Shown here piece by piece: positions 7,189-16,244 of a stretch of 64,000 nucleotides of DNA. A program made the position numbers and the translations under genes. This DNA is from Salinihabitans flavidus. Its GTDB lineage: Bacteria; Pseudomonadota; Alphaproteobacteria; Rhodobacterales; Rhodobacteraceae. The DNA lies in the NCBI RefSeq assembly GCF_900110425.1, contig NZ_FODS01000002.1:1-64000 (forward strand), read 5' to 3'. The notes beneath the pieces are model-generated. The model worked only from the letters and a program-made list of their open reading frames with translations, was not told the DNA's origin and did no database searches. Within the stretch, counting starts at the first letter, position 1. Each line of letters starts with the position of its first letter.

Positions 7189-7539
7189 CGGCTCCCGCCT
7201 GTTCTGTGACTGGCCACAATGGCCATTTACCGTTCGAGATTAGCCCTCTTGCAGACGAGGCATCACAACATGGATCAGTCTCGCGGCCCATCACTGCGCA
7301 GGGCGCGCCGCTCTCTTTCACGCTGGCAAATATCCGCGACGCTGCACAATAATTCCCGATTGCTGATTTGCATCAGTCTGGGAGCAGCCGGCTCACGTCA
7401 ATGTGGACTCTGGCGGCTGAATATCCAGTCGCGCAGATGTTTGTTCCAAATCTCGGATAAGCACATGACACGCCGAACTGTGGCGTGTCGCACGTTTCTT
7501 TCCCCCGACGTTCTGGAACAGGCAAAAAAGGAATGCAAC
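7189..7539. other. 351-bp intergenic region with one hairpin
   Basis: This gap separates the divergent microprotein and SH3-protein genes and must hold both promoters. The only structure I see is the 8-bp hairpin at 7467-7489. The palindrome TGGCCA occurs twice, three bases apart, near 7210-7225. No further gene is apparent. Confidence 0.5.
7467..7489 (+). promoter_or_regulatory. Leader hairpin upstream of the SH3 protein gene
   Basis: Perfect arms GACACGCC (7467-7474) and GGCGTGTC (7482-7489) with a seven-base loop, ending 50 bp before the start codon and followed by a T-rich patch (GTTTCTTT). It could be an attenuator, an mRNA-stabilising stem or a protein-binding site; the sequence does not decide among these. 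Confidence 0.4.
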
Positions 7540-8217
7540 ATGACTATGAAGCTCACTCTGGGTGCGACCGTTGCCGGTCTTGTTCTCGCCTCATCGGCTT
7601 ACGCCGAAACGACAGCAACCGCATGGACCGATCTGAATCTTCGGGCCGGTCCCAATACAAACTATCAGATCATCTCGGTGATCCCCGCTGCGCAAAGCGT
7701 GTCGGTCGATGGATGCTTGGAAGCGTCCAACTGGTGCCGGGTCACGCATGGCGAATTCGACGGCTGGGCGTCCGGGAACTATCTGACCACCAAGGTCGAC
7801 GCGTCGATCTATGAGCATCGTGAACGGTTGGACGTCAAAACCGTTACCTATGAAAAGGATCCTGATGCCGCGCTTGGCGGCGGTGCAGCCGGTGCAATTG
7901 CCGGTGGCATTGTCGGTGGACCTGTGGGCGCGATCATCGGGGCAGCCATAGGTATGAGCGCCGGAGCGGCGGTCACACCCAATGAGCGCGTGACGACCTA
8001 CGTGCGCAGCAATCCCGTCGACCCGGTCTATCTTGATGGTGAGGTTGTTGTCGGTGCGGGTATTCCCGAGACCGTGACCCTCTCCGAAGTGCCCGAAAGC
8101 GAGTACTATTACGCCTACGTCAATGGTGTTCCGGTTCTCGTGGAGCGCGAGCAGCGCCGCGTGGTCCATATCGTTCGCGAAGAGTCAGCTTCGACACGTG
8201 GGCAAGAGTCGCAATAA
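7540..8217 (+). CDS. SH3-domain / DUF1236-like envelope protein
   Basis: A 225-residue exported protein. A signal peptide ends at about residue 21 (ASSAYA-ET). Residues about 25-85 form a bacterial SH3 domain (ATAWTDLNLRAGPNTNYQIISVIP...GWASGNYL) that usually binds cell-wall peptides. A glycine-zipper segment follows at about 105-145, and the end (YYYAYVNGVPVLVEREQRRVVHIV) resembles the DUF1236 repeat. The ATG at 7540 is preceded by AAAAAAGGA; longer in-frame starts upstream lack a signal peptide. It is probably a periplasmic stress protein. Confidence 0.82.
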   Translation: MTMKLTLGATVAGLVLASSAYAETTATAWTDLNLRAGPNTNYQIISVIPAAQSVSVDGCLEASNWCRVTHGEFDGWASGNYLTTKVDASIYEHRERLDVKTVTYEKDPDAALGGGAAGAIAGGIVGGPVGAIIGAAIGMSAGAAVTPNERVTTYVRSNPVDPVYLDGEVVVGAGIPETVTLSEVPESEYYYAYVNGVPVLVEREQRRVVHIVREESASTRGQESQ

Positions 8218-8427
8218 CCAAGCGGCGTTGAATCCTGGCGGCCCGGGAAACCGGACCGCCAATTCGTTGTACAAGACATCCACGTGCCTCAAGTGCCTGA
8301 ACCCATTCCCCATTCACACTCGTTTCCCAGAGCCGTTTGACATACGTCAGGCGGCTTTCGCTCACGAGCAGTCGTCTTTTCCGATTGCACGGATCTGGCG
8401 ACCAATCCCCTTTCAAAGGAGTTGAAA

Positions 8428-8640
8428 ATGTCCCAGTCTAACATCCTCGGCCTTGTCGTGCTCGCCGTAGGCAGCTTGCTGCTGTTCTTCGCCTGGCGTG
8501 CTTCCAGTGCCCCGGTCGACCAGCTCTCCGAAGCGCTCACCGGGCGCTTTACCGACAACACCATGTGGTATCTGGTCGGTGGGCTGGTCGGAATTGTCGT
8601 CGGTCTGGGGCTACTGCTTCGCGGCAGAACTGGATCCTGA
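8428..8640 (+). CDS. DUF3185-family membrane protein
   Basis: A 70-residue protein with two membrane helices (NILGLVVLAVGSLLLFFAW and WYLVGGLVGIVVGLGLLL) separated by APVDQLSEALTGRFTDNTMW, the DUF3185 signature. Function is unknown; homologues are scattered among stress-membrane genes. The ATG at 8428 follows AAAGGAG; an in-frame TTG two codons earlier is a weaker start. It is transcribed away from the SH3 gene by about 210 bp and converges on the OmpA gene. Confidence 0.8.
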   Translation: MSQSNILGLVVLAVGSLLLFFAWRASSAPVDQLSEALTGRFTDNTMWYLVGGLVGIVVGLGLLLRGRTGS

Positions 8641-8745
8641 GCCCAGGTCCGATGGCCGCTTTTGAAATGGCCGGGCGCAAGCCGGAATACCCGGTTTCGA
8701 CCACGGGATTATCAGTCCCGTTTCCCGTCCTTCAACAGAGCGAAA

Positions 8746-8778
8746 ACACCCCCGGCCACAAGCGTGGACCGGGGGTGT
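8746..8778 (-). terminator. Terminator of the acidic OmpA gene
   Basis: Perfect 10-bp arms ACACCCCCGG (8746-8755) and CCGGGGGTGT (8769-8778). On the minus strand the stem is followed by TTTTCG, which fits a rho-independent terminator for the gene ending at 8841. It could also act in the other direction for the DUF3185 gene. Confidence 0.65.
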
Positions 8779-8840
8779 GTGGCCATCGTGACAACGACTT
8801 TTTCATCGAAGCGGTTGATGAATGTCAGTCAGCTTCGGCG

Positions 8841-10547
8841 CTACCGCACAAGTGTCGTGATCCGGCGCACAGCGACACGGCGGTTCAAGCGTTCGGCTTG
8901 CTGCGTGGAGATCTTCAGGAAGCGCTCACCGTAGCCCTGGATGACTATGTTCTCGGTCGGCACATTGAAATACTCGCTCAATGACAGCGCCACGGATTCG
9001 GCACGCCGATCGGACAGCAGAAGGTTGTGACCGGGCGATCCGACCGCATCGGTGTAGCCCTCGATCAGGAACAGTTCGGTCGGGTCATCGGCAATGAGCT
9101 CGCGCATCAGTATCCCCATCTGCCGCAACTCTTCGGCCTGCGAAGGCTGAAGCGCGGCAGAATTCGTCGCGAAGGTGATGTTCCGAAGATTGATCTCGGG
9201 CGCAAGCTGGCGCACCTCGTGGATTTCCCGGACCTGCCGCAGGCTGAAACTGCGATCGATGTCGCCCCGGTCGGCGGCAAGCAAGGCCCGGCGCAGGCTT
9301 TCACGGTCGGTCGCCGCCCGATAGTCGAAATCGTCGGATGCGGGTCGGGGAAGGTCGCGGACCACAACAGGCTCAAAATCGCGGGTGTCGTCGAACAGCA
9401 GATATTGACGCCCGTCCGCATCGACATGAATGCGGCGCAGAACGCGCCCGCTTGAATCGCGGATGGTGACGATCTCGGTGCCATCGGTCCGCGTGATGAC
9501 GGTGCGGGTGGACCCGTCGTTGAACCGTTCGGTGCGCACTTGCGACCCGGGCTGGCGGAGCAGCGCATCATCGTCCTTCAGAATCCGGTAGTCGTTGTCA
9601 TCATCGACCACGACGACCCGGTCACCCGTATTCGCCTCAACGCGTTGGCCATTTGACAGCAGTGCACCCACCACGACCGCGCCGAGAGCAAAGAGACCCG
9701 CCTTTTCCAGATCGCTCATCCCGCTGTCGGAACGGGCAGGTGTCGCGGCGGTTTGGTCGCTCGCCTCATCTTTGTCAGCGTCTTCACGGCTCCATTCGAG
9801 AAATTCTTCGTCGCTCGAGCGGCGGGTATCCTCGGTGACGGTCTCGGTTGTCACTTCGGCCGCTTCTTCGGTTTCAGCGTCCGTCTCTGCCGCAAGCGCT
9901 TCGATGGACTCTCCGGTCAGGGTGTCGACACAGGTGATTGACCCGTCGTCGGCGACAATCTCGGCGAGACACGTAACCGAATCGGCTGTGTTCATGATGG
10001 ATGGCTTCGCATCGCTATCGCTCTGTTGCTCTTCGGCGGTCAGGTCCTCCGCGTCCTCGCGTGCTTGTGCGTCAGCTTCGACCTGCGCCTCGGATTCAGT
10101 CTCGGCTGCGTCCTGAACTGCCGCGTCCGCCTCAGCCTGAGCTTCCTCTTCGGCTACTTCTTCCTCCAGGGTGTCCGCGTCGGCCTCGGCTGCGTCGCGA
10201 ACTTCCGCGTCTGCCAGAGCCTCCGTGGCTTTCTCCGCCTGGGCATCCGCTTCGATCTCCTCGACATTGTCGAGATCGGACATCGCGTTGATCTCTCCGT
10301 TCTCCGCAGCGGCTTTGAGTTCCAGAATGTGAAGCTCACATTCAAGTTCCTTCAGGATTCCCGCCTGTGCGCAGATTTCCTCAAGTGTGAGCGAATTGGC
10401 CGACCTATCCGACCGCTGCCCGTCCTGCTTCGCCCGCGCTTCGTTTGCGATTGTGCCGGAACCGGATTGTGCCATCGCCGAAACGGGCTGCAGCATCGAC
10501 AAGGCAACGATAATTGCCGTGGTTGATCTGAGTGATGTCGTGTTCAT
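8841..10547 (-). CDS. OmpA-family protein with long acidic N-terminal region
   Basis: A 568-residue exported protein. The signal peptide ends near residue 26 (SAMAQ). Residues about 95-270 are dominated by Ala, Glu and Asp in coiled-coil-like runs (ADAQAEKATEALADAEVRDA and similar). A short hydrophobic segment follows (KAGLFALGAVVVGALLSNG, about 285-305), then a charged linker. The last ~120 residues form an OmpA C-terminal domain with NITFATNSAALQPSQ, IEGYTDAVG and LSDRRAESV, which binds peptidoglycan. Rhodobacterales often carry such proteins; the length of the acidic region is variable and likely acts as a periplasmic spacer. It is a single-gene unit ending in a clear terminator. Confidence 0.85.
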   Translation of the reverse strand: MNTTSLRSTTAIIVALSMLQPVSAMAQSGSGTIANEARAKQDGQRSDRSANSLTLEEICAQAGILKELECELHILELKAAAENGEINAMSDLDNVEEIEADAQAEKATEALADAEVRDAAEADADTLEEEVAEEEAQAEADAAVQDAAETESEAQVEADAQAREDAEDLTAEEQQSDSDAKPSIMNTADSVTCLAEIVADDGSITCVDTLTGESIEALAAETDAETEEAAEVTTETVTEDTRRSSDEEFLEWSREDADKDEASDQTAATPARSDSGMSDLEKAGLFALGAVVVGALLSNGQRVEANTGDRVVVVDDDNDYRILKDDDALLRQPGSQVRTERFNDGSTRTVITRTDGTEIVTIRDSSGRVLRRIHVDADGRQYLLFDDTRDFEPVVVRDLPRPASDDFDYRAATDRESLRRALLAADRGDIDRSFSLRQVREIHEVRQLAPEINLRNITFATNSAALQPSQAEELRQMGILMRELIADDPTELFLIEGYTDAVGSPGHNLLLSDRRAESVALSLSEYFNVPTENIVIQGYGERFLKISTQQAERLNRRVAVRRITTLVR

Positions 10548-10876
10548 TTGGTTGTCCTACCTGAAATGCGGAAAATCTGAGAACGGCCTAGCCGATTGCC
10601 GAAAAACGGTCGGACTCCGGCACTGGCCGGAAATCCGGCGCGAAGATCGCGCGGCACGGGTCTGCCCGAGGGCCTTCGTGACGTTTCGCGCTTATCGTAA
10701 TCTCCTACCGCGAAACCAGGACTTCCGGACTGATCCAAGTTAGTGCGGTGCTCGCTCACGGTCGGACTCTTTCAACAGGATCAACCGATTTCGACGGCGC
10801 CCGGAACGCCTGAACGTGGGCGGATCAGGCCAACACCACCTACCGTGACCCGTTCCCTGAGGGTTCGTCGGTACGG
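10548..10876. other. 329-bp intergenic region
   Basis: This lies between two minus-strand genes and should hold the promoter of the acidic OmpA gene and the end of the RND operon. It contains short GC-rich inverted sequences (CCGG boxes near 10625-10645), but nothing I can call a defined site. I see no gene. Confidence 0.4.
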
Positions 10877-13800
10877 TCAGGTCTCGGCTGCGCCGGAACG
10901 TGCGGACCTGCGGCGACCGTCACCCAGCATCAGCATCGCGGGCGTCACAACGAGTGTCAGCAGGGTCGCGATCACGAGGCCACCGGCGATCGCGCTGGAG
11001 AGTTCTGTCCAGTATTGCGTCGATGGCGCGCCGTAGACGATATCCCGGCTGAAGAAGTCGATATTCAGCCCGATCACCATCGGCATGAGGCCAAGCGCCG
11101 TCGTTACCGATGTCAGCACAACCGGCCTGAGGCGTTGTGCGCCCGTCCGCAGAGCCGCTTCGCGCGGGTCCATACCGCTGCGGCGCAGATCGTTGAAGGT
11201 ATCGATCAGCACGATGTTGTTGTTCACGACAATGCCCGCCAGCGCGATCACGCCGACCCCGCCCATGACCACGCCGAAGGGCCGGCCGGTGACGATGAGG
11301 CCGAGAAGAACACCGGCGACGGAGAAAACGATCGCACTCATGACCACGAAGGCTTGATAGAAGCTGTTGAATTGCACGAGCAAGATCATGAACATCAGCA
11401 TGATCGCCGCTGCGAAGGCGCTGATCAGGAATGTCATGGCCTCTTCCTGGTCTTCCGCCTCCCCGCCGAAACTATACTCGGTGCTTTGCGGCAAGTCGGC
11501 CGCCGCCAGCGCGGCTCCGAGCGCGGCGATCTGGTCATTGACCAGAAGACCGGTTGCAACATTGGCCTCGATCGTCGTGACCCGCTCCTCGTCGATCCGC
11601 CGGATCACACCGACGCGCTCGGTCGGGCTGAACGACACGAAGTTGGAGATCGGCACAAGACCCGCCGCGGTCGGCACGCGCAGGCTGCCAAGCTCCGACA
11701 GCGAGCGCGCATCGGCAGGAAAGCGGACACGCACATCGAGTTCGCCGTCGGCATCGTCAGGACGGTAGTCGGTGACCTTGATCCCCTGTGTCAGGAGTCG
11801 GATCGCCTGCCCCAGCAGGCTGATGTCGGCGCCGAAGCGGGCAGCTTCCGCGCGGTTGACATCAATGGCGACTTCGACGCCCGGCAAGGGCCGTGTGTCG
11901 GTGATATCTGTGAAACCGGAGACACGCTTCATGATCTCCAGCACTTGCTCGACCGCTTCCGCCTGCGCGGCCGGGCTTGCGGCCGTGATCTGAAGGCTCA
12001 CGGGCTTGCCGCTGGTCGGACCCCCGCTTTCGGTTTGGACCTGTACGTCGATGCCGGCGATATCGGCCATGTCGGCTCGAATCTCGGCACCGATCTCGGC
12101 GGCCGGTCGGCGCTGATCCCAATCAAGGAGATCCAGCTGGATGGTGCCGATCACCTCCTCGTCGCCGCGCCCGGCGCTGAGCGTGGAGCGGGCATAGACG
12201 CTTTCCACCCCGTCCTGTTCGAAAAGACGGTCTTCGACCAGCCGCACCAGCGTGTCGCGTTCATAGATTGACAAGTTGTCGCGGGCCCGCACCTGGACCT
12301 GCATGAATTCGGGCTCGACGGATGGAAAGAAGGCGACGCCGCGCCCGAACTCGCCATAGAGCGCAAAACCCCCGACAAGCAGCGAAATCGCCAGGACAAG
12401 CGTCGTCGCGGGGCGCAGAACCGCCTTTTCGAGCAGCCGGACATAGGCGCCGGTAAACCCGCCGGTGGTGCGCGGGTCACCATGCTCGGCGCCGTGCAGC
12501 GTGGCCTTGGCCCGCGCCGATTGTGGCTGGCGCTTGCCGATCACGCCGCCCATCACGGGAATGAAGATCAGGGCCATGAAGAGCGATGCAAACAGCGTCA
12601 GGATCACTGTGATCGGCAGGTATTTCATGAACTCCCCCACGAGTCCCGTCCAGAACAGCAGTGGGAAGAAGACGCTCAGGGTCGTGGCGGTCGACGCGAT
12701 GATCGGCCAGGCCATGCGCTTGGCGGCAAAGGCGTAGGCGTGGCGCGGAGTGTCGCCCTCTTGCAACCGCCGGTCGGCCAGTTCGACCGTGACGATCGCC
12801 CCGTCGACCAGCATACCTACCACGAGAATGAGCGAGAACAGCACCACGATATTCATCGTGTAGCCCATGGCCCAGAGCGCCGTAACGCCGGCGAGAAAGG
12901 CGCCGGGAATGGCCAGCCCGACGAGGATGGCAGACCGGCCACCGAGCGCGAAGACGATGACGATCATCACCAGGATGATCGCGGCGATTACGTTGGATTC
13001 GAGATCCGACAGAAGCGTCTTCACCTGCTCGCTCTGGTCCTGAAGGTAGGTGACCTTGACGCTGTCCGGCCAATCCTGCTGCAATTCGGCGATGACTTCC
13101 TGTGCGGCCGCCACCGTATCGATGATGTTGGCACCGGATCGCTTCTTGACTTCAAGCGCGAGCGCGGGTTGTCCGTCAATCCGCGCAAAGCTTGTCGGGT
13201 CTTCGAAGGTGCGCCGCACGGTCGCCACGTCGCCGAAGGTGACGACGGTATCACCATCGACCTTCACCGGCATGGCCATCACATCTTCCACGTTTTCAAT
13301 CAGGCCCGGTACCTTCAGGACGATCCGCCCGCCGCCGGTGTCGATCGCTCCTGCGGCGATCAGCTGATTGTTGCGCTGCAAAAGATTGATCAGCTCGTCG
13401 AAGCTGAGGTTGTAGGTCTGGAAGATCGTGGGGTCGATCAGCACTTCGAGGAACTCCTCGCGCGCGCCGCCGATATCGACTTCGAGCACGCCCGGCAGCG
13501 CCTCGAGCTCATCCTGCACCGACTCGGCCAGATCGTTGAGCGTTCGCTCGGGCACCGGACCGGACAGAATTGCCGTGATGATCGGAAACAGCGCCGTGTT
13601 GATCTCGGTTACAGTCAGGTCATAGGCGTTTTCGGGCAGATCACCCTCGATACGATCGGTCGCCTCACGGACCTTGTCGAGCGCCACGTCTGTGTCGCCG
13701 CCGGCTGCGAATTCCAACTGCACGCTGGCGAAGCCCTCTGCGGCCTCGCTCGACATCTTTTCCAGCCCCTCGATGGCGCCGAACTCAGCCTCCATTGGCT

Positions 13801-13996
13801 TGAGCAGCAACCTCTCGGCATCCGTGGGGCTGATCCCGTCGATCCCTGTAGAGACATAGACCAGCGGGAGCGGCACCTCCGGATTGGCCTCCTTGGGGAT
13901 CGAGACATAGGCAATGCCACCCACGGTCAGGACCATCGCGATCGCGACGATCACGACGCGGCTGCGAGAGAAAGCGGCCTCTATCAGCGCGTTCAT
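10877..13996 (-). CDS. RND efflux pump inner-membrane permease
   Basis: A 1039-residue AcrB-type permease with twelve expected membrane segments and two large periplasmic loops; it would export hydrophobic or toxic compounds with a TolC-like partner. RND landmarks include GDTDVALDKVREATDRIE and GVGVIALAGIVVNNN. The proton-relay pair of AcrB (Asp-Asp in TM4) reads V397-D398-G399 here, so the second aspartate is missing, and the TM10 lysine position is also asparagine. The start overlaps the adaptor stop as ATGA, so the genes are translationally coupled. No outer-membrane factor is encoded nearby. Confidence 0.92.
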   Translation of the reverse strand: MNALIEAAFSRSRVVIVAIAMVLTVGGIAYVSIPKEANPEVPLPLVYVSTGIDGISPTDAERLLLKPMEAEFGAIEGLEKMSSEAAEGFASVQLEFAAGGDTDVALDKVREATDRIEGDLPENAYDLTVTEINTALFPIITAILSGPVPERTLNDLAESVQDELEALPGVLEVDIGGAREEFLEVLIDPTIFQTYNLSFDELINLLQRNNQLIAAGAIDTGGGRIVLKVPGLIENVEDVMAMPVKVDGDTVVTFGDVATVRRTFEDPTSFARIDGQPALALEVKKRSGANIIDTVAAAQEVIAELQQDWPDSVKVTYLQDQSEQVKTLLSDLESNVIAAIILVMIVIVFALGGRSAILVGLAIPGAFLAGVTALWAMGYTMNIVVLFSLILVVGMLVDGAIVTVELADRRLQEGDTPRHAYAFAAKRMAWPIIASTATTLSVFFPLLFWTGLVGEFMKYLPITVILTLFASLFMALIFIPVMGGVIGKRQPQSARAKATLHGAEHGDPRTTGGFTGAYVRLLEKAVLRPATTLVLAISLLVGGFALYGEFGRGVAFFPSVEPEFMQVQVRARDNLSIYERDTLVRLVEDRLFEQDGVESVYARSTLSAGRGDEEVIGTIQLDLLDWDQRRPAAEIGAEIRADMADIAGIDVQVQTESGGPTSGKPVSLQITAASPAAQAEAVEQVLEIMKRVSGFTDITDTRPLPGVEVAIDVNRAEAARFGADISLLGQAIRLLTQGIKVTDYRPDDADGELDVRVRFPADARSLSELGSLRVPTAAGLVPISNFVSFSPTERVGVIRRIDEERVTTIEANVATGLLVNDQIAALGAALAAADLPQSTEYSFGGEAEDQEEAMTFLISAFAAAIMLMFMILLVQFNSFYQAFVVMSAIVFSVAGVLLGLIVTGRPFGVVMGGVGVIALAGIVVNNNIVLIDTFNDLRRSGMDPREAALRTGAQRLRPVVLTSVTTALGLMPMVIGLNIDFFSRDIVYGAPSTQYWTELSSAIAGGLVIATLLTLVVTPAMLMLGDGRRRSARSGAAET

Positions 13997-15156
13997 TCGG
14001 ACTGCTCCGTCTCGGTCCCGGCGGGTGCTGCCTCGGCGGGCTCAGCGAGACTGACCCTCACTTCTTCGCCCTGGCGAACAAACCCCTGGCCGATGGTGAT
14101 GATGCGCGCCGGATCAGGTAACCCTCTGGCCCAAACGCCCTGAATCTCGGCCTTGACGATCTCGATCGGGTGAAACTGCACGATCCCCTCTTCGACGGTT
14201 TTCACGCCAAGGCGGCCTTCTGGGTCGAGCGACACGATCGACGGCTCGATGAAGTGGGCCAGCGCCTCCCCGGTCGGGATCTCGATTTCCGCCGACACGC
14301 CCGCCGGAATCGTGCCGTCGTCGTTCTGGACTTCGATCTCCGCCAGGAAGGTGCGCGTCGCAGAGGATGCGGCGGTGCCGACGAAGTTCACGATACCCTC
14401 GCGGGTCTGGCCGGTGATGAAGCGAACAGTCGCGATCTGCCCGTTTTCGATGCGACTCAACGCCTGCTGGGGAACCTGTATAGCAACGGTCAGGGGGTGA
14501 TTGTCCACGATTCGACCCACCTGTTCTCCCGAGGAAACGAACTCACCCTCGGCCAGCGTCAGCGTCTCGATCCGTCCGGGAAAGGGCGCGACGATGGCGA
14601 GATCGTCAAGCTCCTGTTCGGCGGCCGTCAGTTGGGCTTCGGCCCCGGCCAGGGCGGCGCGCGCCTGGGACACGCGATCGACCGTGCCGGCACCACGCTC
14701 CAGCAACTCCTGCGCATTGTTGAAATCCCGCCGGGCGCGCGCCAGATCTTCCTTTGCCCGCGCAAGGTCCGCTTCGGCACGGCGTGACGACAGCCGAGCG
14801 ATCACCTCGCCCGCCTCGACCGTATCACCCTTGCGGGCGAGCAAGGCGACAACATTGCCCGAGGCTTCCGCGCGCAGCCCGGTGTCGCGATCCGGCAGCG
14901 CCTGCCCTTCTGCACTGAAGGTCAGGGTTACGGATTGCGCGGTCGAGTCTCGAATCATGACCGAGGGCGCCTGCGGCTCCGGCTTTTCCTGTTGCGCCAT
15001 TTCCGGCTCGGACGGCAGAATGAACCCGCTGCCCATCCATGCGATGAGCGCGACGAGAACCGCTGACGCGATCCAGATCGAACGCGATGCGCCGCGATCG
15101 GATTCAAAGGTCAACGCAGTCGGACGGGATGAAAGGTCGGGTCTGTCAGGTGTCAT
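13993..15156 (-). CDS. RND efflux periplasmic adaptor (MFP)
   Basis: A 387-residue membrane-fusion protein that couples the RND permease to an outer-membrane channel. It has one N-terminal membrane anchor (SIWIASAVLVALIAWMGSGF), a lipoyl-like half (GNVVALLARKGDTVEAGEVI), a helical hairpin rich in Ala, Arg and Glu at about 110-175, the second lipoyl half (IVAPFPGRIETLTLAEGEFV) and a beta-barrel. I chose the ATG at 15156; the longer in-frame start at 15222 is TTG. It is the first gene of the pump operon and is divergent from a TetR gene with a palindrome between them. Confidence 0.9.
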   Translation of the reverse strand: MTPDRPDLSSRPTALTFESDRGASRSIWIASAVLVALIAWMGSGFILPSEPEMAQQEKPEPQAPSVMIRDSTAQSVTLTFSAEGQALPDRDTGLRAEASGNVVALLARKGDTVEAGEVIARLSSRRAEADLARAKEDLARARRDFNNAQELLERGAGTVDRVSQARAALAGAEAQLTAAEQELDDLAIVAPFPGRIETLTLAEGEFVSSGEQVGRIVDNHPLTVAIQVPQQALSRIENGQIATVRFITGQTREGIVNFVGTAASSATRTFLAEIEVQNDDGTIPAGVSAEIEIPTGEALAHFIEPSIVSLDPEGRLGVKTVEEGIVQFHPIEIVKAEIQGVWARGLPDPARIITIGQGFVRQGEEVRVSLAEPAEAAPAGTETEQSE

Positions 15157-15271
15157 GCGGTGTCCGTTCTGACGGAAAAGAGGCTTTCCAGAAATTATTT
15201 GTGTCTGATGGTCGCTAGGCAAGTGGGAAGAAACGTCTTGCGCCTTGTCGCAAACGCTTGAGTGCTATAAC

Positions 15272-15290
15272 TACAGACCATTAGTCTGTA
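15272..15290 (+). promoter_or_regulatory. Candidate TetR operator
   Basis: TACAGAC-CATTA-GTCTGTA, perfect 7-bp arms around five bases, in the 157-bp gap between the divergent pump and TetR genes. The position and size fit the operator of the adjacent TetR regulator. Confidence 0.6.
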
Positions 15291-15313
15291 AATCAAGATG
15301 GGTGCAGCTCCCG

Positions 15314-16132
15314 ATGAAGAATGCAAGACCCAAACGGCTGAGACTCGATCCAGAGAAGCGACGGGAGGCGATCCTGGATACGGCGCAAGCCCTGTTCAGG
15401 GCGCAAGGATGGGACAATGTTTCCGTCGCGGACATTCTTGATGCGGCCGGTCTGTCCAAGGGAGGATTCTACCACCACTTTTCTGCCAAGGAGGACCTCC
15501 TGTCAGCTCTCGCACAAAGGGTAGCCGAAAGGGCGCTGACCGCGGGAGACAAGGCGCGGCGCAATGCCGAGGGCGGCGCTGTTGCCCGTCTGAATGCCTT
15601 CCTTGCCGGATCGATGCGGTGGCAAGCGGAGAACGCCGAGGAGATCCGTGTTCTCATAGACATCCTGGCACACCCCGGCAACGACCTGCTGGTCCAGCGT
15701 ATGACCCACGCAACCCGGGGCGCGGTTGTACCGGAACTGCTCGCGCTCATCGGGGATGGAGTGGCGGATGGTGCATTCGATGTGGTCGATGCGGGCGTGA
15801 CCGCGGAAATCATCTTCAAACTGACCCAGGAACGTGGCCCGGTGTGGGCAGATGCGGTTGCGCGCGCCTCCTGCGGGGACTTCGAGGGCGCGGTTGAGCG
15901 GCTTGGCGCGCGATTGCGCGTTGAGGGCGCAGCCTGCGACCGCTTACTCGGTTTATCTCCGGGAAGTGTGGTTCTGTCGCACCCCGCCAACATTCGTCGG
16001 CTACTCACCGGATTGATCAATGTGAAGGCCGATCCTTCCCCGAAACGGAATGCGTCAGTGGAAGCCTGCCTCTCGGAGGATGCCCCCCGAACTCGGACTG
16101 TCGGATCAACCAAGTCACCTCGACGTCGATGA
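15314..16132 (+). CDS. TetR-family regulator of the RND pump
   Basis: A 272-residue regulator with an N-terminal TetR DNA-binding domain (REAILDTAQALFRAQGWDNVSVADILDAAGLSKGGFYHHFSAKEDLL, about 15-62) and a ligand-binding helical domain after it. The protein continues about 70 residues past the usual TetR length with a basic, Pro- and Ser-rich tail of low complexity. I chose the ATG at 15314; sequence upstream overlaps the operator. Divergent placement to the pump operon and the palindrome between them suggest it represses both. Confidence 0.85.
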   Translation: MKNARPKRLRLDPEKRREAILDTAQALFRAQGWDNVSVADILDAAGLSKGGFYHHFSAKEDLLSALAQRVAERALTAGDKARRNAEGGAVARLNAFLAGSMRWQAENAEEIRVLIDILAHPGNDLLVQRMTHATRGAVVPELLALIGDGVADGAFDVVDAGVTAEIIFKLTQERGPVWADAVARASCGDFEGAVERLGARLRVEGAACDRLLGLSPGSVVLSHPANIRRLLTGLINVKADPSPKRNASVEACLSEDAPRTRTVGSTKSPRRR

Positions 16133-16244
16133 GGACACCTTGAACTGCGTCCATCCAGTATGCTCCGACCTTGCCCAATGCGTCTCGTTCGTCTAAATGG
16201 AAAAATTCGACTTTTTCAACCGGAAGTTTGACGAGATCTGCGCG

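Noticed and set aside
2150-8430. General-stress sigma (EcfG-type GGAAC-N16/17-CGTT) promoters before the small stress genes
   Set aside because: Scattered GGAA and CGTT words occur but none at the right spacing upstream of a start.
11015-14143. Long open frames on the plus strand opposite the RND pump genes
   Set aside because: They are antisense shadows caused by high GC; their translations are rich in Arg, His and Asp with no family resemblance, while the minus strand carries clear RND proteins.
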